Positions 43,176 through 52,503 are shown, counted from the first letter of the stretch. The stretch is DNA of 64,000 nt from Arenibacter echinorum (GCF_003259375.1 NZ_QLLN01000004.1:374495-438494); one strand, 5' to 3'. A program made the numbers and translations. Notes: generated by a model from the letters alone, not told the origin.

Positions 43176-45218
43176 CTAAACCCGAACAAGATATTTGGAC
43201 AAATTCTGTCTAAGTTTATCAAATGTTATTGGCTTGGTATAATAATCGTTCATCCCAACCTCTTTGGCTCCTTGGATTGTTTCCTTGGTAACATCAGCCG
43301 AGAAACCAATAATAATAAGGTCTTTTTGGGTTTTTCTTATTTCCTCCGTAGCCTCAAAACCATCCATTTCGGGCATATGGATATCCATGAAGACCAAATC
43401 GTATTGGTTTTCGGCCACCGCCGTTACGGCCTCTTTACCATTGCCCACCCAATAGGTGTTTATACCAAAAGCATCCAAGGTCTTTTTGAGTACCATTACA
43501 TTTATCTTGTTGTCGTCCACGATCAAAACCTTAAACCCGGTCAAATCTATACTATTGGAAATGGGCGCATTTGTTTCTGGTTGCATCTCGGTAATAGGGA
43601 AGGTAAGCGAAATCTTAAATTCCGTACCAACACTTTCTGTGCTGTCCACCTCAATATGACCCTCCAGTAGTTCTATGAGCAGATAAGTAATATACAGGCC
43701 TAGACCACTACCCTCATGTCTTTTGGTTATACCGGAATCTATTTGTGTAAATCTATCAAAAATGGTTTTTAGTTTACTTTTCGGAATTCCGATTCCAGTA
43801 TCCCTAATGCCTATACTTATGTTTAAGTCACTATTTAGTATGGTCTCTTCGTACGTAATATCTATTCCACCCTTCTCTGTAAACTTTAGGGCATTTCTTA
43901 AAAGATTGGTGAGAATCTGATCAAACTTACCTATGTCCGCAATAACGTGGGTCTTGGAATCCGAGACGACATCCAAATTAGCGTAAAGCCCCTTAGCCTC
44001 AATACTGGGCTTATAAATACTAATAATATTCTGCAACTCTTCCGATGGGGAAAAGATGTCCTTTTTAAAGCTTATTTGGCCCGATTCTATTTTATCTATT
44101 TCCAGTATATCGTTCACCAGTAGAAGCAATTTTTTGGAAGAAACGTCCATCAAAGAAAGATATTCATGTAGGGAACTATCTATTTTGGACTCCTTTAGCA
44201 CCTCAATAAAACCCATAATAGCATTTAAAGGAGTTCTAATTTCATGGCTCATATTGGAGACAAACTCGGTTTTTGCCTTGGAAGCTTTCTCCGCCTTGGT
44301 TCGTTCTTCCCTCAAGCTTCTATTGGCTACACGGAGCTTAATATTTAAATCCCTAAAACGTGTGTTTTCATTTCTGGAAGTTTGATAAAAATATGTCAAC
44401 AAACTCATAAGTAGGGATATTAGGATCCCAAAAATTAAAATACTGGAAGAAGACTTATTTCTTTCGGCCAAAACGTCCTTATTGCGGGGCATTAAGTAAA
44501 AGGTCCATACCTGTTTATCATCCTGGTCCACCTCATAAGACCTAACATAGACCAAATCATCGCTAAAGTCGCTGGGTGAGGGGTCATTGAGACTATAAAA
44601 AGTGGTTCCCTTATCATCCTTTATTTCAATGGCATAATTATCCATTCCAGCGGACAACTTATCAAACGTATTCGTAAAATCCATTCCAGCGGTTATGGTT
44701 CCCTGAAATTTACCCTCAAAAAAAACAGGTACATCGAGTAATATGGAACTTCCGCCCTGTATCAAAGGTATCCAAGAGGTTAAGTTGGTCGTGGTATCAC
44801 GCACATGCCTTAACCATTCATCACGTCGCGGATGGTTGGATAAAGTTCTGCCTACCACGGCCTCGTTACCCTTATTTGGTACAATCCTTTTGATAACCAG
44901 AGAACTATCGATCCATTCTACGAATTTAAAAGATTGATCTTCTTTTAGGATAAGTCTGGCGTCCTCTTCCCAATACTCAAAATAATCACCATTGGTCATC
45001 TCCAGCCTCTCCATAAGATTCTCCAGGACTATAATGCTTTTTTGGCCCGAAGACAAAAATCCCTGTGATTGGATATTCCCATTCACCTCTATGTCTTTCT
45101 TGAGCAGTTCCCTATTGGAATCCAAAGAGTTCTTCCAAAGTGCAATTACCACAATCATCAATAGGACAAAAACAGAAAAAGGATATATTATTTCTTTCTT
45201 TGGAATCTTAATGGACAT
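43176..45218 (-). CDS. CHASE-type hybrid sensor histidine kinase
   Basis: A 680-residue membrane hybrid kinase: first transmembrane helix (12-28), a periplasmic sensor of CHASE type (about 50-250, with GNEAVVGRTLSNHPRRDEW and QGGSSILLDVPVFFEGKFQG), second helix (257-278), a coiled-coil linker, HisKA with His325 in SNMSHEIRTPLNAI, HATPase with NLLRNALKFTEKGG and RDTGIGIP, and a receiver with Asp612 in FMDIHMPEMDG. There is no separate output domain, so it probably acts through a phosphorelay to an Hpt or other regulator outside this window. It is monocistronic. The ligand is unknown. Confidence 0.92.
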   Translation of the reverse strand: MSIKIPKKEIIYPFSVFVLLMIVVIALWKNSLDSNRELLKKDIEVNGNIQSQGFLSSGQKSIIVLENLMERLEMTNGDYFEYWEEDARLILKEDQSFKFVEWIDSSLVIKRIVPNKGNEAVVGRTLSNHPRRDEWLRHVRDTTTNLTSWIPLIQGGSSILLDVPVFFEGKFQGTITAGMDFTNTFDKLSAGMDNYAIEIKDDKGTTFYSLNDPSPSDFSDDLVYVRSYEVDQDDKQVWTFYLMPRNKDVLAERNKSSSSILIFGILISLLMSLLTYFYQTSRNENTRFRDLNIKLRVANRSLREERTKAEKASKAKTEFVSNMSHEIRTPLNAIMGFIEVLKESKIDSSLHEYLSLMDVSSKKLLLLVNDILEIDKIESGQISFKKDIFSPSEELQNIISIYKPSIEAKGLYANLDVVSDSKTHVIADIGKFDQILTNLLRNALKFTEKGGIDITYEETILNSDLNISIGIRDTGIGIPKSKLKTIFDRFTQIDSGITKRHEGSGLGLYITYLLIELLEGHIEVDSTESVGTEFKISLTFPITEMQPETNAPISNSIDLTGFKVLIVDDNKINVMVLKKTLDAFGINTYWVGNGKEAVTAVAENQYDLVFMDIHMPEMDGFEATEEIRKTQKDLIIIGFSADVTKETIQGAKEVGMNDYYTKPITFDKLRQNLSKYLVRV

Positions 45219-45642
45219 ATTAGGGGTGCTCTAAAGCTTAATTAATACAATTAGCAGTTGATATAGTCAAAGATATCACAATAAATAAAAAACACGTCTT
45301 TTTATTCGGCTTATAATATAAGGGTATTTAAAAAAGGCTTACCCCGCAAAAATTTAATAATGGAAATCGGCCAATTACGTACTAAATCCTGTTAATTAGA
45401 TATTTACAACTATCTGTTGAAAGAAAATTCCATTTTACCAAGGTTTTGGGCCATCAGGTAGTACCAACCTCAAGGCAAAAAAATACATGTCGGCAAGTTA
45501 AATATACTTACCCTTGAATGGCTTGGGCAAACTGCTCTTTTTGACCAAAATTCCTAACACTTAGCCCCATGGCCGCAAGCTTCGGGAATGAAACCCCAAT
45601 GAAATAATTAAAGAAATTCATAAATAAACTTTTCTAAAAATT
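45219..45642. other. Intergenic region between hybrid kinase and TerB gene
   Basis: A gap of about 420 bases between divergent genes, AT-rich. No coding frame, tRNA or long repeat is visible. It holds the kinase promoter (not identified) and the upstream part of the TerB promoter. Confidence 0.45.
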
Positions 45643-45650
45643 TATATTTG
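45643..45650 (+). promoter_or_regulatory. -7 element TATATTTG of the TerB-like gene
   Basis: TATATTTG matches TAnnTTTG and lies 16 bases before the ATG at 45666. The expected start near 45657 leaves only a very short leader. No strong -33 TTG is seen. Confidence 0.55.
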
Positions 45651-45665
45651 TTGTAAATAAATATT

Positions 45666-46094
45666 ATGAATATGTCTTATGTTGATTTATATAGTAGTGG
45701 TGCGCACAGAAGAAATTTAGCGCATTTTGCATCCATTGCTACTTTGGCCGCCATTGACGGCGAAATAAACTCCAAGGAAAAGGAATTATTGGACCGTTTT
45801 GCCAATAAGCTTGATATTACGGAGGATGAATATAAAGAGGTAATGAAATCGGATAACAAATATCCTATTAATCCACCTGCCAGTTCTGAAGAGCGTTTGG
45901 AAAGGTTATTCGATTTGTTCAGAATTATTTTCGTTGACAATGTAATTGATGAAGAGGAAAGAGCCCTAATCACCAAATACGCCATAGGTTTGGGGTACAG
46001 GTCGGAAAGTGCCAATCTCATTATTAAAAGATCTATAGATATTTTTACTGGAAAAATAGATTTCGAGGATTATTTGTACCTTTTGAAACACTAG
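45666..46094 (+). CDS. TerB-like tellurite-resistance-family protein
   Basis: A 142-residue all-helical TerB-like protein: FASIATLAAIDGEINSKEKELLDRFANKL, then LFDLFRIIFVDNVIDEEERALITKYAIGLG. The paired acidic loops (DGEI, DNVIDEEE) are the family's metal-binding sites. TerB-like proteins stand at the membrane side in stress or tellurite responses; no other ter genes lie here, so tellurite resistance itself is not claimed. It has its own promoter and a strong terminator. Confidence 0.85.
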   Translation: MNMSYVDLYSSGAHRRNLAHFASIATLAAIDGEINSKEKELLDRFANKLDITEDEYKEVMKSDNKYPINPPASSEERLERLFDLFRIIFVDNVIDEEERALITKYAIGLGYRSESANLIIKRSIDIFTGKIDFEDYLYLLKH

Positions 46095-46118
46095 GGTATT
46101 CCGATTGATATAATTTAG

Positions 46119-46146
46119 AAAAGGAGCTTTTGGCTCCTTTTCCTAT
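46119..46146 (+). terminator. Terminator of the TerB-like gene, possibly bidirectional
   Basis: AAAAGGAGC-TTTTG-GCTCCTTTT forms a 9-bp stem 25 bases after the TerB stop. It touches the 3' end of fbp, which converges from the other side, so it may end both transcripts. Confidence 0.85.
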
Positions 46147-47150
46147 TTTGTAGCCTGCATAAACTCCTCGGCCTTTTCTACCATTTTTTTGCTTCCACAG
46201 AAAAAGGGCACCCTTTGATGCAGTTCGGTAGGTTTAATGTCCATAATGGCGCCAAACCCATTACTGGCCTTCCCTTTGGCCTGCTCGGCAATAAACGCCA
46301 TTGGATTACATTCGTAGAGCAAACGCAATTTACCTTCGGCTGCAACACTGCTCTTTGGATATAAATAAATTCCGCCCTTGATCATATTTCTATGGAAATC
46401 AGAAACCAGGGAACCAATGTATCTTGAGGTATACGGCCTATCCCCTTCCTCCTTTTGGCAATATTTTATGTAATCCTTTACACCTTGGGGGAAATGCACA
46501 TAATTACCTTCGTTCACAGAGTAAATTTTGCCTGTTTCGGGAAACTCCATATTGGGATGCGAAAGATAAAAAGTTCCCAGGGCCGGATTTAAGGTAAATC
46601 CGTTTACCCCATCCCCAGTGGTATATACCAACATAGTGGAAGTTCCATAAACAATATAACCGGCCGCTATTTGTGCCCTGCCAGGTTGCAAAAAATCCTC
46701 AAGGGCAACAGGGGTACCAATAGGGGTAACCCTTCTATAGATGGAGAAAATAGTTCCTACCGAAACATTCACATCTATATTGGAAGACCCATCCAAGGGA
46801 TCTATCAACACAATGTATTTATTTTGGTGCTGGTTATCACTACTATTAATACTGATAAAATCATCTTCTTCCTCAGAGGCGATCCCGCAGACAATTTCAC
46901 GATTAATCAAAGTCTGAATAAATTTTTCGTTGGCCAAAACATCCAATTTTTGTTGGTCCTCGCCCTGAATATTGGTATCCCCTGCGGCCCCAATAATATC
47001 TACCAGTCCCGCCTTATTTACCTCGTGGTTTACTACTTTTGCCGCCAATCTAATAGCGTTTATAAGTTTGGAAAGTTCTCCGGAAGAATATTGGAAAGAA
47101 GTTTGGTTTTCAATAATGAATTCACCCAGGGTGGTATTTTTTCTATGCAT
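46143..47150 (-). CDS. fbp: Class I fructose-1,6-bisphosphatase
   Basis: A 335-residue class I fructose-bisphosphatase, the gluconeogenic enzyme that releases phosphate from fructose-1,6-bisphosphate. Metal-binding SEEEDDF and the signature [23 protein letters not shown] are present, followed by ALYECNP-like [22 protein letters not shown]. Length is normal. It is transcribed away from a GNAT gene; promoter elements are at 47176-47204. Confidence 0.96.
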   Translation of the reverse strand: MHRKNTTLGEFIIENQTSFQYSSGELSKLINAIRLAAKVVNHEVNKAGLVDIIGAAGDTNIQGEDQQKLDVLANEKFIQTLINREIVCGIASEEEDDFISINSSDNQHQNKYIVLIDPLDGSSNIDVNVSVGTIFSIYRRVTPIGTPVALEDFLQPGRAQIAAGYIVYGTSTMLVYTTGDGVNGFTLNPALGTFYLSHPNMEFPETGKIYSVNEGNYVHFPQGVKDYIKYCQKEEGDRPYTSRYIGSLVSDFHRNMIKGGIYLYPKSSVAAEGKLRLLYECNPMAFIAEQAKGKASNGFGAIMDIKPTELHQRVPFFCGSKKMVEKAEEFMQATK

Positions 47151-47175
47151 TACAAAAGCTTTGTTTATTTGAGCA

Positions 47176-47204
47176 CAAATATCGGTTAATTTGTGAAACT
47201 ACAA
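47176..47204 (-). promoter_or_regulatory. fbp promoter
   Basis: On the minus strand TTG (47202-47204) and GATATTTG (47176-47183) are 18 bases apart, close to the Bacteroidota pattern with one mismatch in the -7 box. The -7 box is 25 bases before the fbp ATG. Confidence 0.6.
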
Positions 47205-47236
47205 CGTTTTCGTAAAATATTGATTTTTTAAATTTA

Positions 47237-47244
47237 TAACTTTG
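47237..47244 (+). promoter_or_regulatory. -7 element TAACTTTG of the GNAT-aspartokinase operon
   Basis: TAACTTTG matches the consensus TAnnTTTG and lies 19 bases before the GNAT ATG at 47264. The same octamer lies before the response-regulator gene at 58213. It is back to back with the fbp promoter. Confidence 0.65.
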
Positions 47245-47263
47245 TGTTTTATTTGTAACAATT

Positions 47264-47743
47264 ATGAAATACATTATTCGAGATGCCGAAGCTAAGGACA
47301 TGGCCCAGGTACATAAACTGATCAAGGAGTTGGCCGTTTTCGAAAAAGAGGACAATGCCGTAGAGGTTACGGTCGAGGATTTAAAAAGAGATGGATTTGG
47401 CACTGATAAATTGTTTCATTGCTATGTTGCGGAAGCTGGCGGGGATGTGGTAGGGATGGCCCTTTTGTACAGCAGGTACTCCACTTGGAAAGGCCCCATT
47501 ATACACTTGGAAGATCTGATAGTTACCGAAGCTATGAGAGGTAGCGGTCTCGGTGCGGCCTTGTTGGCAAAAGTAGTGGAGCACGGATACCAACTTGGCG
47601 TTAAGCGTATTAGCTGGGAGGTCTTGGACTGGAACGAACCGGCCATTTCATTTTACGAAGGTAATGGCGCCAAAGTTTTAAGGGATTGGAATGTAGTTCA
47701 TTTGGACGAAAAAGGAATAAAAACATTTTTAAATAAGTTATGA
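47264..47743 (+). CDS. GNAT-family N-acetyltransferase
   Basis: A 159-residue GNAT acetyltransferase similar to the spermidine/diamine acetyltransferase group: IIRDAEAKDMAQVHKLIKELAVFEK, HLEDLIVTEAMRGSGLGAALLAKVVEHG (acetyl-CoA loop) and WEVLDWNEPAISFYEGNGAK, the typical end of the group. The substrate is probably a small amine, by inference. Its stop overlaps the aspartokinase start as ATGA, giving a coupled pair. Confidence 0.88.
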   Translation: MKYIIRDAEAKDMAQVHKLIKELAVFEKEDNAVEVTVEDLKRDGFGTDKLFHCYVAEAGGDVVGMALLYSRYSTWKGPIIHLEDLIVTEAMRGSGLGAALLAKVVEHGYQLGVKRISWEVLDWNEPAISFYEGNGAKVLRDWNVVHLDEKGIKTFLNKL

Positions 47744-48990
47744 GGGTTTTTAAATTTGGAGGAGCATCGGTAAAAGATGCAAGCAGTGTAAAAAACGTTG
47801 TTAGGGTTTTAGAGGAAGTTGGTCACGACAACACCCTTTTGGTCGTTTCGGCCATGGGAAAGACGACCAATGCCATGGAAGATATTGTAAACGCCTATTT
47901 CAAGGATAAGTCCTTATTACCGGCAGCTGTGCATGAAGTTGTTCAATATCACAACAATATTCTGCACGACTTGTTTCCCAATGACCAGCATCCGGTTTTT
48001 ACTAAGGTAAAAACACTTTTTGATGAAGTACAGGGGTTTTTAGTCTGGAACAAATCCCCCAAACACGGATTTGTTTATGATCAGGTTGTAGGATATGGCG
48101 AATTGGTTTCCACCACCATTCTAAGTGCCTATTTAAATGAAATTGGAATAGCCAATCAATGGCTGGACGTGCGCACTCTGATCAAGACCAACGATGATTA
48201 TCGTGATGCCATTGTAAACTGGGAGAAAACACAAAAAAACGTTACTGAAAAAGTAGACAAGAGCAAGCTCAATATTACCCAAGGCTTTTTAGGTAGTGAT
48301 GACAACAACTTTACCACTACTTTAGGACGAGAGGGTTCCGACTATACCGCGGCCATTTTAGCCTATTGTCTAAATGCAGAGGAGGTTACTATATGGAAGG
48401 ATGTTCCAGGGGTTTTGAACGCGGATCCCAGATATTTTGAAAAAACGGAATTGTTGAACAAAATTTCATATCGCGAAGCCATTGAACTGGCCTTTTATGG
48501 GGCTTCCGTAATTCACCCAAAAACTTTGCAGCCTTTACAGAGAAAGGAAATACCATTACACGTAAAATCCTTCATCAACCCTAAGGATAAAGGTACCACA
48601 GTTGGAAAAGGCATAGGGATAGAGCCAAAGGTTCCCTGTTTTATTGTAAAAAAGAACCTGGTGCTAATGAAACTTTCTTCCCTGGATTTTTCTTTCATCG
48701 TGGAAGATAGTATTAGCGAACTATTTAAATTGTTGCACGATCATCAGATGAAAGTAGATCTGATCCAAAATTCCGCCATTAGTTTTTCTGTATGTGTTGA
48801 TAATAAATTTGACAAATTACAGGAGCTTTTAAACCTATTAAAAAGCAGGTTCAAGGTAGTGCATCAGGAAGGCGTTTCCCTTTATACCATAAGGCATTTT
48901 GATACAGAAGCCTTAACAAGTCTACAAAATGGCAAGGAAATCCTGCTTGAACAACGCGGCAAGGAAACAGTGCAATTGGTAGTACAATAA
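47740..48990 (+). CDS. lysC: Aspartate kinase (monofunctional)
   Basis: A 416-residue aspartokinase, first step of the lysine, threonine and methionine pathway. It has the N-terminal MRVFKFGGASVKDASSVKNV, the DQVVGYGELVSTTI region, TTLGREGSDYTAAILA for nucleotide and aspartate binding, and ACT-like regulatory repeats after about residue 300 (LVLMKLSSLDFSFIVEDSI). It lacks a homoserine dehydrogenase part. The ACT region suggests feedback control. It overlaps the GNAT gene by four bases. Confidence 0.92.
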   Translation: MRVFKFGGASVKDASSVKNVVRVLEEVGHDNTLLVVSAMGKTTNAMEDIVNAYFKDKSLLPAAVHEVVQYHNNILHDLFPNDQHPVFTKVKTLFDEVQGFLVWNKSPKHGFVYDQVVGYGELVSTTILSAYLNEIGIANQWLDVRTLIKTNDDYRDAIVNWEKTQKNVTEKVDKSKLNITQGFLGSDDNNFTTTLGREGSDYTAAILAYCLNAEEVTIWKDVPGVLNADPRYFEKTELLNKISYREAIELAFYGASVIHPKTLQPLQRKEIPLHVKSFINPKDKGTTVGKGIGIEPKVPCFIVKKNLVLMKLSSLDFSFIVEDSISELFKLLHDHQMKVDLIQNSAISFSVCVDNKFDKLQELLNLLKSRFKVVHQEGVSLYTIRHFDTEALTSLQNGKEILLEQRGKETVQLVVQ

Positions 48991-49076
48991 GGAAATGAAA
49001 TAATTTGTTGGAAACTATAAATAAGGTTAGCTGTAGCGATTTTCCTATCTTAGCGGTTACCAAATTACACTAAGGC

Positions 49077-50900
49077 ATGGGTTTAGTAACCGCAAAGGAA
49101 GTAGCGCAGGCTATTAACTTGGATAAATACGGCTTTCTGGGAACGTTCATTGGATGGGTGCTTATGAAAGTAACCAAAATTTCCAGCATTAACCACTTTT
49201 ACGACCAACACAAGCATTTGGACGGACTGGCCTTTTTGGATGCCATTTTGGACCATTACGAAATTAAATTCGAGATTCCCGAGGAAGATTTTAAACGTTT
49301 GCCCAAACAAGGTTGCTACATTACCATTTCCAATCATCCACTCGGCGGAATAGATGGCGTGCTCCTATTAAAATTACTATTACACCATAGATCCGATTTT
49401 AAGATAATCGCCAACTTCCTGTTGAACAGGATAGAACCTATGTCGCCCTATATACTGCCCGTAAATCCTTTTGAGACCCACAAGGATGCCAAGAGCAGTA
49501 TTTCCGGGTTCAAGAGTGCCATGAAGCATTTACAGGAAGGCCACCCCTTGGGAATTTTTCCAGCCGGGGAAGTTTCTACCTATAGGGATGGAAAATTAAT
49601 TGTGGACAAACCTTGGGAGGAAGCTGCCCTAAAACTAATACGACGGGCAGAGGTACCCGTGGTACCTATCTATTTTCACGCTAAAAACAGTAGGTTGTTT
49701 TATCGTCTATCCAAGATAAGCGACATATTCCGCACGGCCAAACTACCTTCTGAAGTAACCACTCAAAAGAACAGAATTATTAAGGTACGTATTGGGCAAC
49801 CTATTTCCGTCCAAACCCAGAACGAACAGGAAAATTTAGCAGAATTTGCGGACCTTTTAAGGCGCAAGACTTATATGCTTTCCAATGCCTATGAGAAGGA
49901 AAGGCTATTGGACCAGATTCCAACCAGTTTAAAAATACCTAAAGCCCCAAGAAAAATAGCCACAGCCGTACGCACTGAAGTTATACAGGAGGAAATTGAA
50001 CGTTTAAGGGAAAAAGACTGCAGGCTGTTGCAAAGCAAAAATTATGAGGTCTTTTTGGCCAAGGCTGGGGACATGCCCTTTATTTTAAAGGAAATAGGCA
50101 GACAGCGGGAAGTTACTTTTAGGGCCATAGGGGAAGGCACCAATAATGCTATTGATCTTGATAAGTTTGATAATTATTACCGACACCTCTTCCTATGGGA
50201 CGACGAGGATAAAGTAATCGTTGGGGCCTACCGTATGGGTATGGGTTCGGAAATATTCGAAGAATACGGAATAGACGGGTTTTACTTGCAGGACCTATTT
50301 AGATTTGAGCCTGAACTTTACGGCATGATGTCCCAATCAATAGAAATGGGCAGGGCCTACATCATTAAGGAATATCAACAGAAACCAATGCCACTATTTC
50401 TTTTATGGAAAGGCATTGTTCATACTACCTTGCGATTCCCGGACCACAAATTTTTAATTGGAGGGGTAAGTATCAGTAATCAGTTTTCCAACTTTTCCAA
50501 GTCATTGATGATAGAGTTTATGAAAAGTAATTATTGGGATCCCTATGTGGCCCAATACATCAGGCCCAAAAAAGAATTTAAGGTGAAGCTAAACGATGCT
50601 GACAAAGACTTTATTTTTGATGAAACCGAAGCCGATCTTAACAAATTCGACAGGCTTATTGAAGAAGTGGAGCCAGGAAGTTTAAGACTACCCGTATTGA
50701 TCAAAAAATATATTAAACAGAATGCCAAAGTAGTGGCCTTTAACGTGGACCCTTTATTCAATAACTCAGTGGATGGTTTAATGTACATTAAAATAGCCGA
50801 CTTACCTGAAAGCACGGTAAAACCGGTTATGGAAGAGTTTCAGGCGGAATTGGAACGAAAATTGGCCGAGGGACAACAGGATGAAGGAAACCCAGCTTAA
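49077..50900 (+). CDS. olsF: OlsF-type bifunctional acyltransferase (aminolipid synthesis)
   Basis: A 607-residue fusion. The N-terminal half is a PlsC/LPLAT-type O-acyltransferase (NHPLGGIDGVLLLK, FPAGEVSTYRDG, VPVVPIYFHAKNS). The C-terminal half, from about residue 320, is an OlsB-like GNAT N-acyltransferase (EIGRQREVTFRAIGEGTNN, HLFLWDDEDKVIVGAYRMG). This is the architecture of OlsF, shown for Serratia and Flavobacterium johnsoniae to make ornithine lipids with one protein. It should N-acylate an amino acid with a 3-hydroxy fatty acid and then O-acylate it. Whether the head group is ornithine or glycine is not visible. Confidence 0.87.
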   Translation: MGLVTAKEVAQAINLDKYGFLGTFIGWVLMKVTKISSINHFYDQHKHLDGLAFLDAILDHYEIKFEIPEEDFKRLPKQGCYITISNHPLGGIDGVLLLKLLLHHRSDFKIIANFLLNRIEPMSPYILPVNPFETHKDAKSSISGFKSAMKHLQEGHPLGIFPAGEVSTYRDGKLIVDKPWEEAALKLIRRAEVPVVPIYFHAKNSRLFYRLSKISDIFRTAKLPSEVTTQKNRIIKVRIGQPISVQTQNEQENLAEFADLLRRKTYMLSNAYEKERLLDQIPTSLKIPKAPRKIATAVRTEVIQEEIERLREKDCRLLQSKNYEVFLAKAGDMPFILKEIGRQREVTFRAIGEGTNNAIDLDKFDNYYRHLFLWDDEDKVIVGAYRMGMGSEIFEEYGIDGFYLQDLFRFEPELYGMMSQSIEMGRAYIIKEYQQKPMPLFLLWKGIVHTTLRFPDHKFLIGGVSISNQFSNFSKSLMIEFMKSNYWDPYVAQYIRPKKEFKVKLNDADKDFIFDETEADLNKFDRLIEEVEPGSLRLPVLIKKYIKQNAKVVAFNVDPLFNNSVDGLMYIKIADLPESTVKPVMEEFQAELERKLAEGQQDEGNPA

Positions 50901-50941
50901 GGTTCTCTCCCTTAGGCAATCATTAAAGCGGCCGCACAGGC

Positions 50942-51433
50942 TTAATCCACGCCTACAACAGTACTTCTTCTCTCAAAAAGAAGATTATCCTTCCAGACAT
51001 TATCCCGTTTGCCAACGCGCTCCCTTTTACCAATAAAACGGAACCCCATTTTGAGATGTAACTCCACACTCCCCTCATTTTCCGGAAATATTCCCGATTG
51101 CAGGGTCCATAGACCCGCTTTTTCACTTTCAACAATCAACTCCTGCATAAGCATTTTCCCTACACCTTGGCCTCTACTGCCCTGTCCTATATAAACACTC
51201 ACCTCCGCCACTCCACCGTAAACACATCGGCTTGATACAGGAGAAAGAGCAGCCCAGCCCAAAATGCTATCCCCTTTGGCAGCCACCAATCTTCCTATCT
51301 GTAGATGACCTGCATCCCAAACCTCAAAGGAAGGGACCACTTTCTCGAAGGTAGCAAAACCAGTATCCATTCCCTGCTGGTATATTTGGGCTACCGATGG
51401 CCAATCGCTATTTTCCATTTTCCGAATCTCCAT
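50942..51433 (-). CDS. GNAT acetyltransferase, phosphinothricin-acetyltransferase-like
   Basis: A 163-residue GNAT enzyme of the Pat/Bar-like group: MENSDWPSVAQIYQQGMDTGFATFE, AEVSVYIGQGSRGQGVGKMLMQELI and GIFPENEGSVELHLKMGFRFIGKRERVGK, then VWKDNLLFERR. The group acetylates phosphinothricin-like or methionine-sulfoximine-like amino acids. Actual substrate unknown. A 24-bp perfect palindrome lies 58-81 bases upstream of its start and could be its operator. Confidence 0.85.
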   Translation of the reverse strand: MEIRKMENSDWPSVAQIYQQGMDTGFATFEKVVPSFEVWDAGHLQIGRLVAAKGDSILGWAALSPVSSRCVYGGVAEVSVYIGQGSRGQGVGKMLMQELIVESEKAGLWTLQSGIFPENEGSVELHLKMGFRFIGKRERVGKRDNVWKDNLLFERRSTVVGVD

Positions 51434-51490
51434 GAAAATACTTTTTAGAACAAACCTAAGTTGTATACAGACCCTTGGATTACCCTTTCA

Positions 51491-51514
51491 ATTTATCGTA
51501 ATATTACGATAAAT
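51491..51514. promoter_or_regulatory. 24-bp perfect palindrome, candidate operator
   Basis: ATTTATCGTAAT followed by its exact reverse complement ATTACGATAAAT. It lies upstream of the minus-strand GNAT gene and just past the terminator of the TM2 gene. It has no loop and no T run, so it fits a dimer binding site better than a terminator. Confidence 0.6.
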
Positions 51515-51521
51515 ATTGATA

Positions 51522-51552
51522 AAAATAAAGTCAGACCATAAAAATCTGACTT
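51522..51552 (-). terminator. Terminator of the TM2 gene
   Basis: On the minus strand AAGTCAGA, a nine-base loop and TCTGACTT are followed by TATTTTTATC. It starts 11 bases after the TM2 gene stop. Confidence 0.75.
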
Positions 51553-51562
51553 CATATTATTC

Positions 51563-52063
51563 TTAGAACCAAGGTTTCTTTCCTACCTGATAGGTATTGT
51601 AAAAATCCTCATCGCTTTTGGTAAGATAAATAATGCCTTCTATAACTCCAACTATAAATGTTGCCATAACAATAAAACTGCCAATTATAAAACACATAGT
51701 AGCGTAACCGACTACGGTTGCCACCAACATGATGATACCTTCTTTTTGATACCCAAGGATAAACTTATGGACGCCAAATTGCCCAAAAAGTATAGCCAGG
51801 ACCCCTACCAATATCTTCTTATTTTCCCCTCCGGCACTCGCCAAACCTTCTTTAAATTCACTAGCTGACTTCTTGGCTTCCTCTTTAAAATCCTTGGCAG
51901 CTTCCTTAGTGTCTTCGGTAAATTCTTTGGCAGCCTCTTTGGTATCATCCGCAAATTCCTTTGCAGATTCCTTAGCTTCTTTGGCAAACTCTTTGGCAGA
52001 TTCTTTGGCCCCTTTAGCAGCGTCTTTGGCCTTATCTCCTAAATCTTTATTTTCTTCTGACAT
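51563..52063 (-). CDS. TM2-domain protein with N-terminal 11-residue repeats
   Basis: A 166-residue protein. The first 70 residues are five imperfect 11-residue repeats of the type AKESAKEFAKE / TKEAAKEFTED, an amphipathic helix pattern like LEA or apolipoprotein helices, which can lie on a membrane. Residues 78-150 form a TM2 domain with two helices (ILVGVLAILFGQFGVHKFILGYQKEGI...IVMATFIVGVIEGIIYL). TM2 proteins have no proven biochemical role. The repeats suggest membrane surface or stress protection, by inference. It has its own terminator. Confidence 0.8.
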   Translation of the reverse strand: MSEENKDLGDKAKDAAKGAKESAKEFAKEAKESAKEFADDTKEAAKEFTEDTKEAAKDFKEEAKKSASEFKEGLASAGGENKKILVGVLAILFGQFGVHKFILGYQKEGIIMLVATVVGYATMCFIIGSFIVMATFIVGVIEGIIYLTKSDEDFYNTYQVGKKPWF

Positions 52064-52116
52064 GGTTGTATTTTAGTTGATTAATAATAGTACTAAATGT
52101 AATAATTATTTCTTAA

Positions 52117-52503
52117 TCAAAGAAACGCTTTATCAATGGGTTCCCACAACTCCAGCTTGTTACCATCAGGGTCCAAAATCCAGCCGAATTTACCGTAATT
52201 GTACTCCTCGATTTCGCCTACAATGGTAACCCCTTCTTGCTCTAAAACTTTGAGGAGTTCTTCCAAATTTTCTACCCGGAAGTTCATCATAAAAGGGGAT
52301 TCACTAGGCTTAAAATAATTGGTATCCTCTTTCATAGGGCTCCATTGGGTAGAGCAGTCCTGTCCTTCCTTGTCTTTCCACCAAAAAGTACAGCCAAATT
52401 GATCCGTATTAAGTCCTAGATGTTTATTGTACCATTGCTTAATTGCGTTGGGGTCTTTGGTCTTAAAGAAAAACCCACCCAATCCTGTAACTCTATTTTT
52501 CAT
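52117..52503 (-). CDS. VOC-family (glyoxalase/bleomycin-resistance-like) protein
   Basis: A 128-residue vicinal-oxygen-chelate protein: GLGGFFFKTKDPNAIKQWYNKHLGL, MNFRVENLEELLKVLEQEGVTIVGE and the closing GKFGWILDPDGNKLELWEP. The two half-domains and the Glu in KLELWEP fit metal-dependent VOC enzymes. The group includes lyases, dioxygenases and drug-binding proteins; the activity here is not predictable. It is monocistronic. Confidence 0.85.
   Translation of the reverse strand: MKNRVTGLGGFFFKTKDPNAIKQWYNKHLGLNTDQFGCTFWWKDKEGQDCSTQWSPMKEDTNYFKPSESPFMMNFRVENLEELLKVLEQEGVTIVGEIEEYNYGKFGWILDPDGNKLELWEPIDKAFL

Noticed and set aside
43161-43670. 169-codon plus-strand frame
   Set aside because: It is antisense to the receiver domain of the hybrid kinase, whose motifs are clear.
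46671-47189. 172-codon plus-strand frame
   Set aside because: It is the shadow of fbp, which has unmistakable signature motifs.
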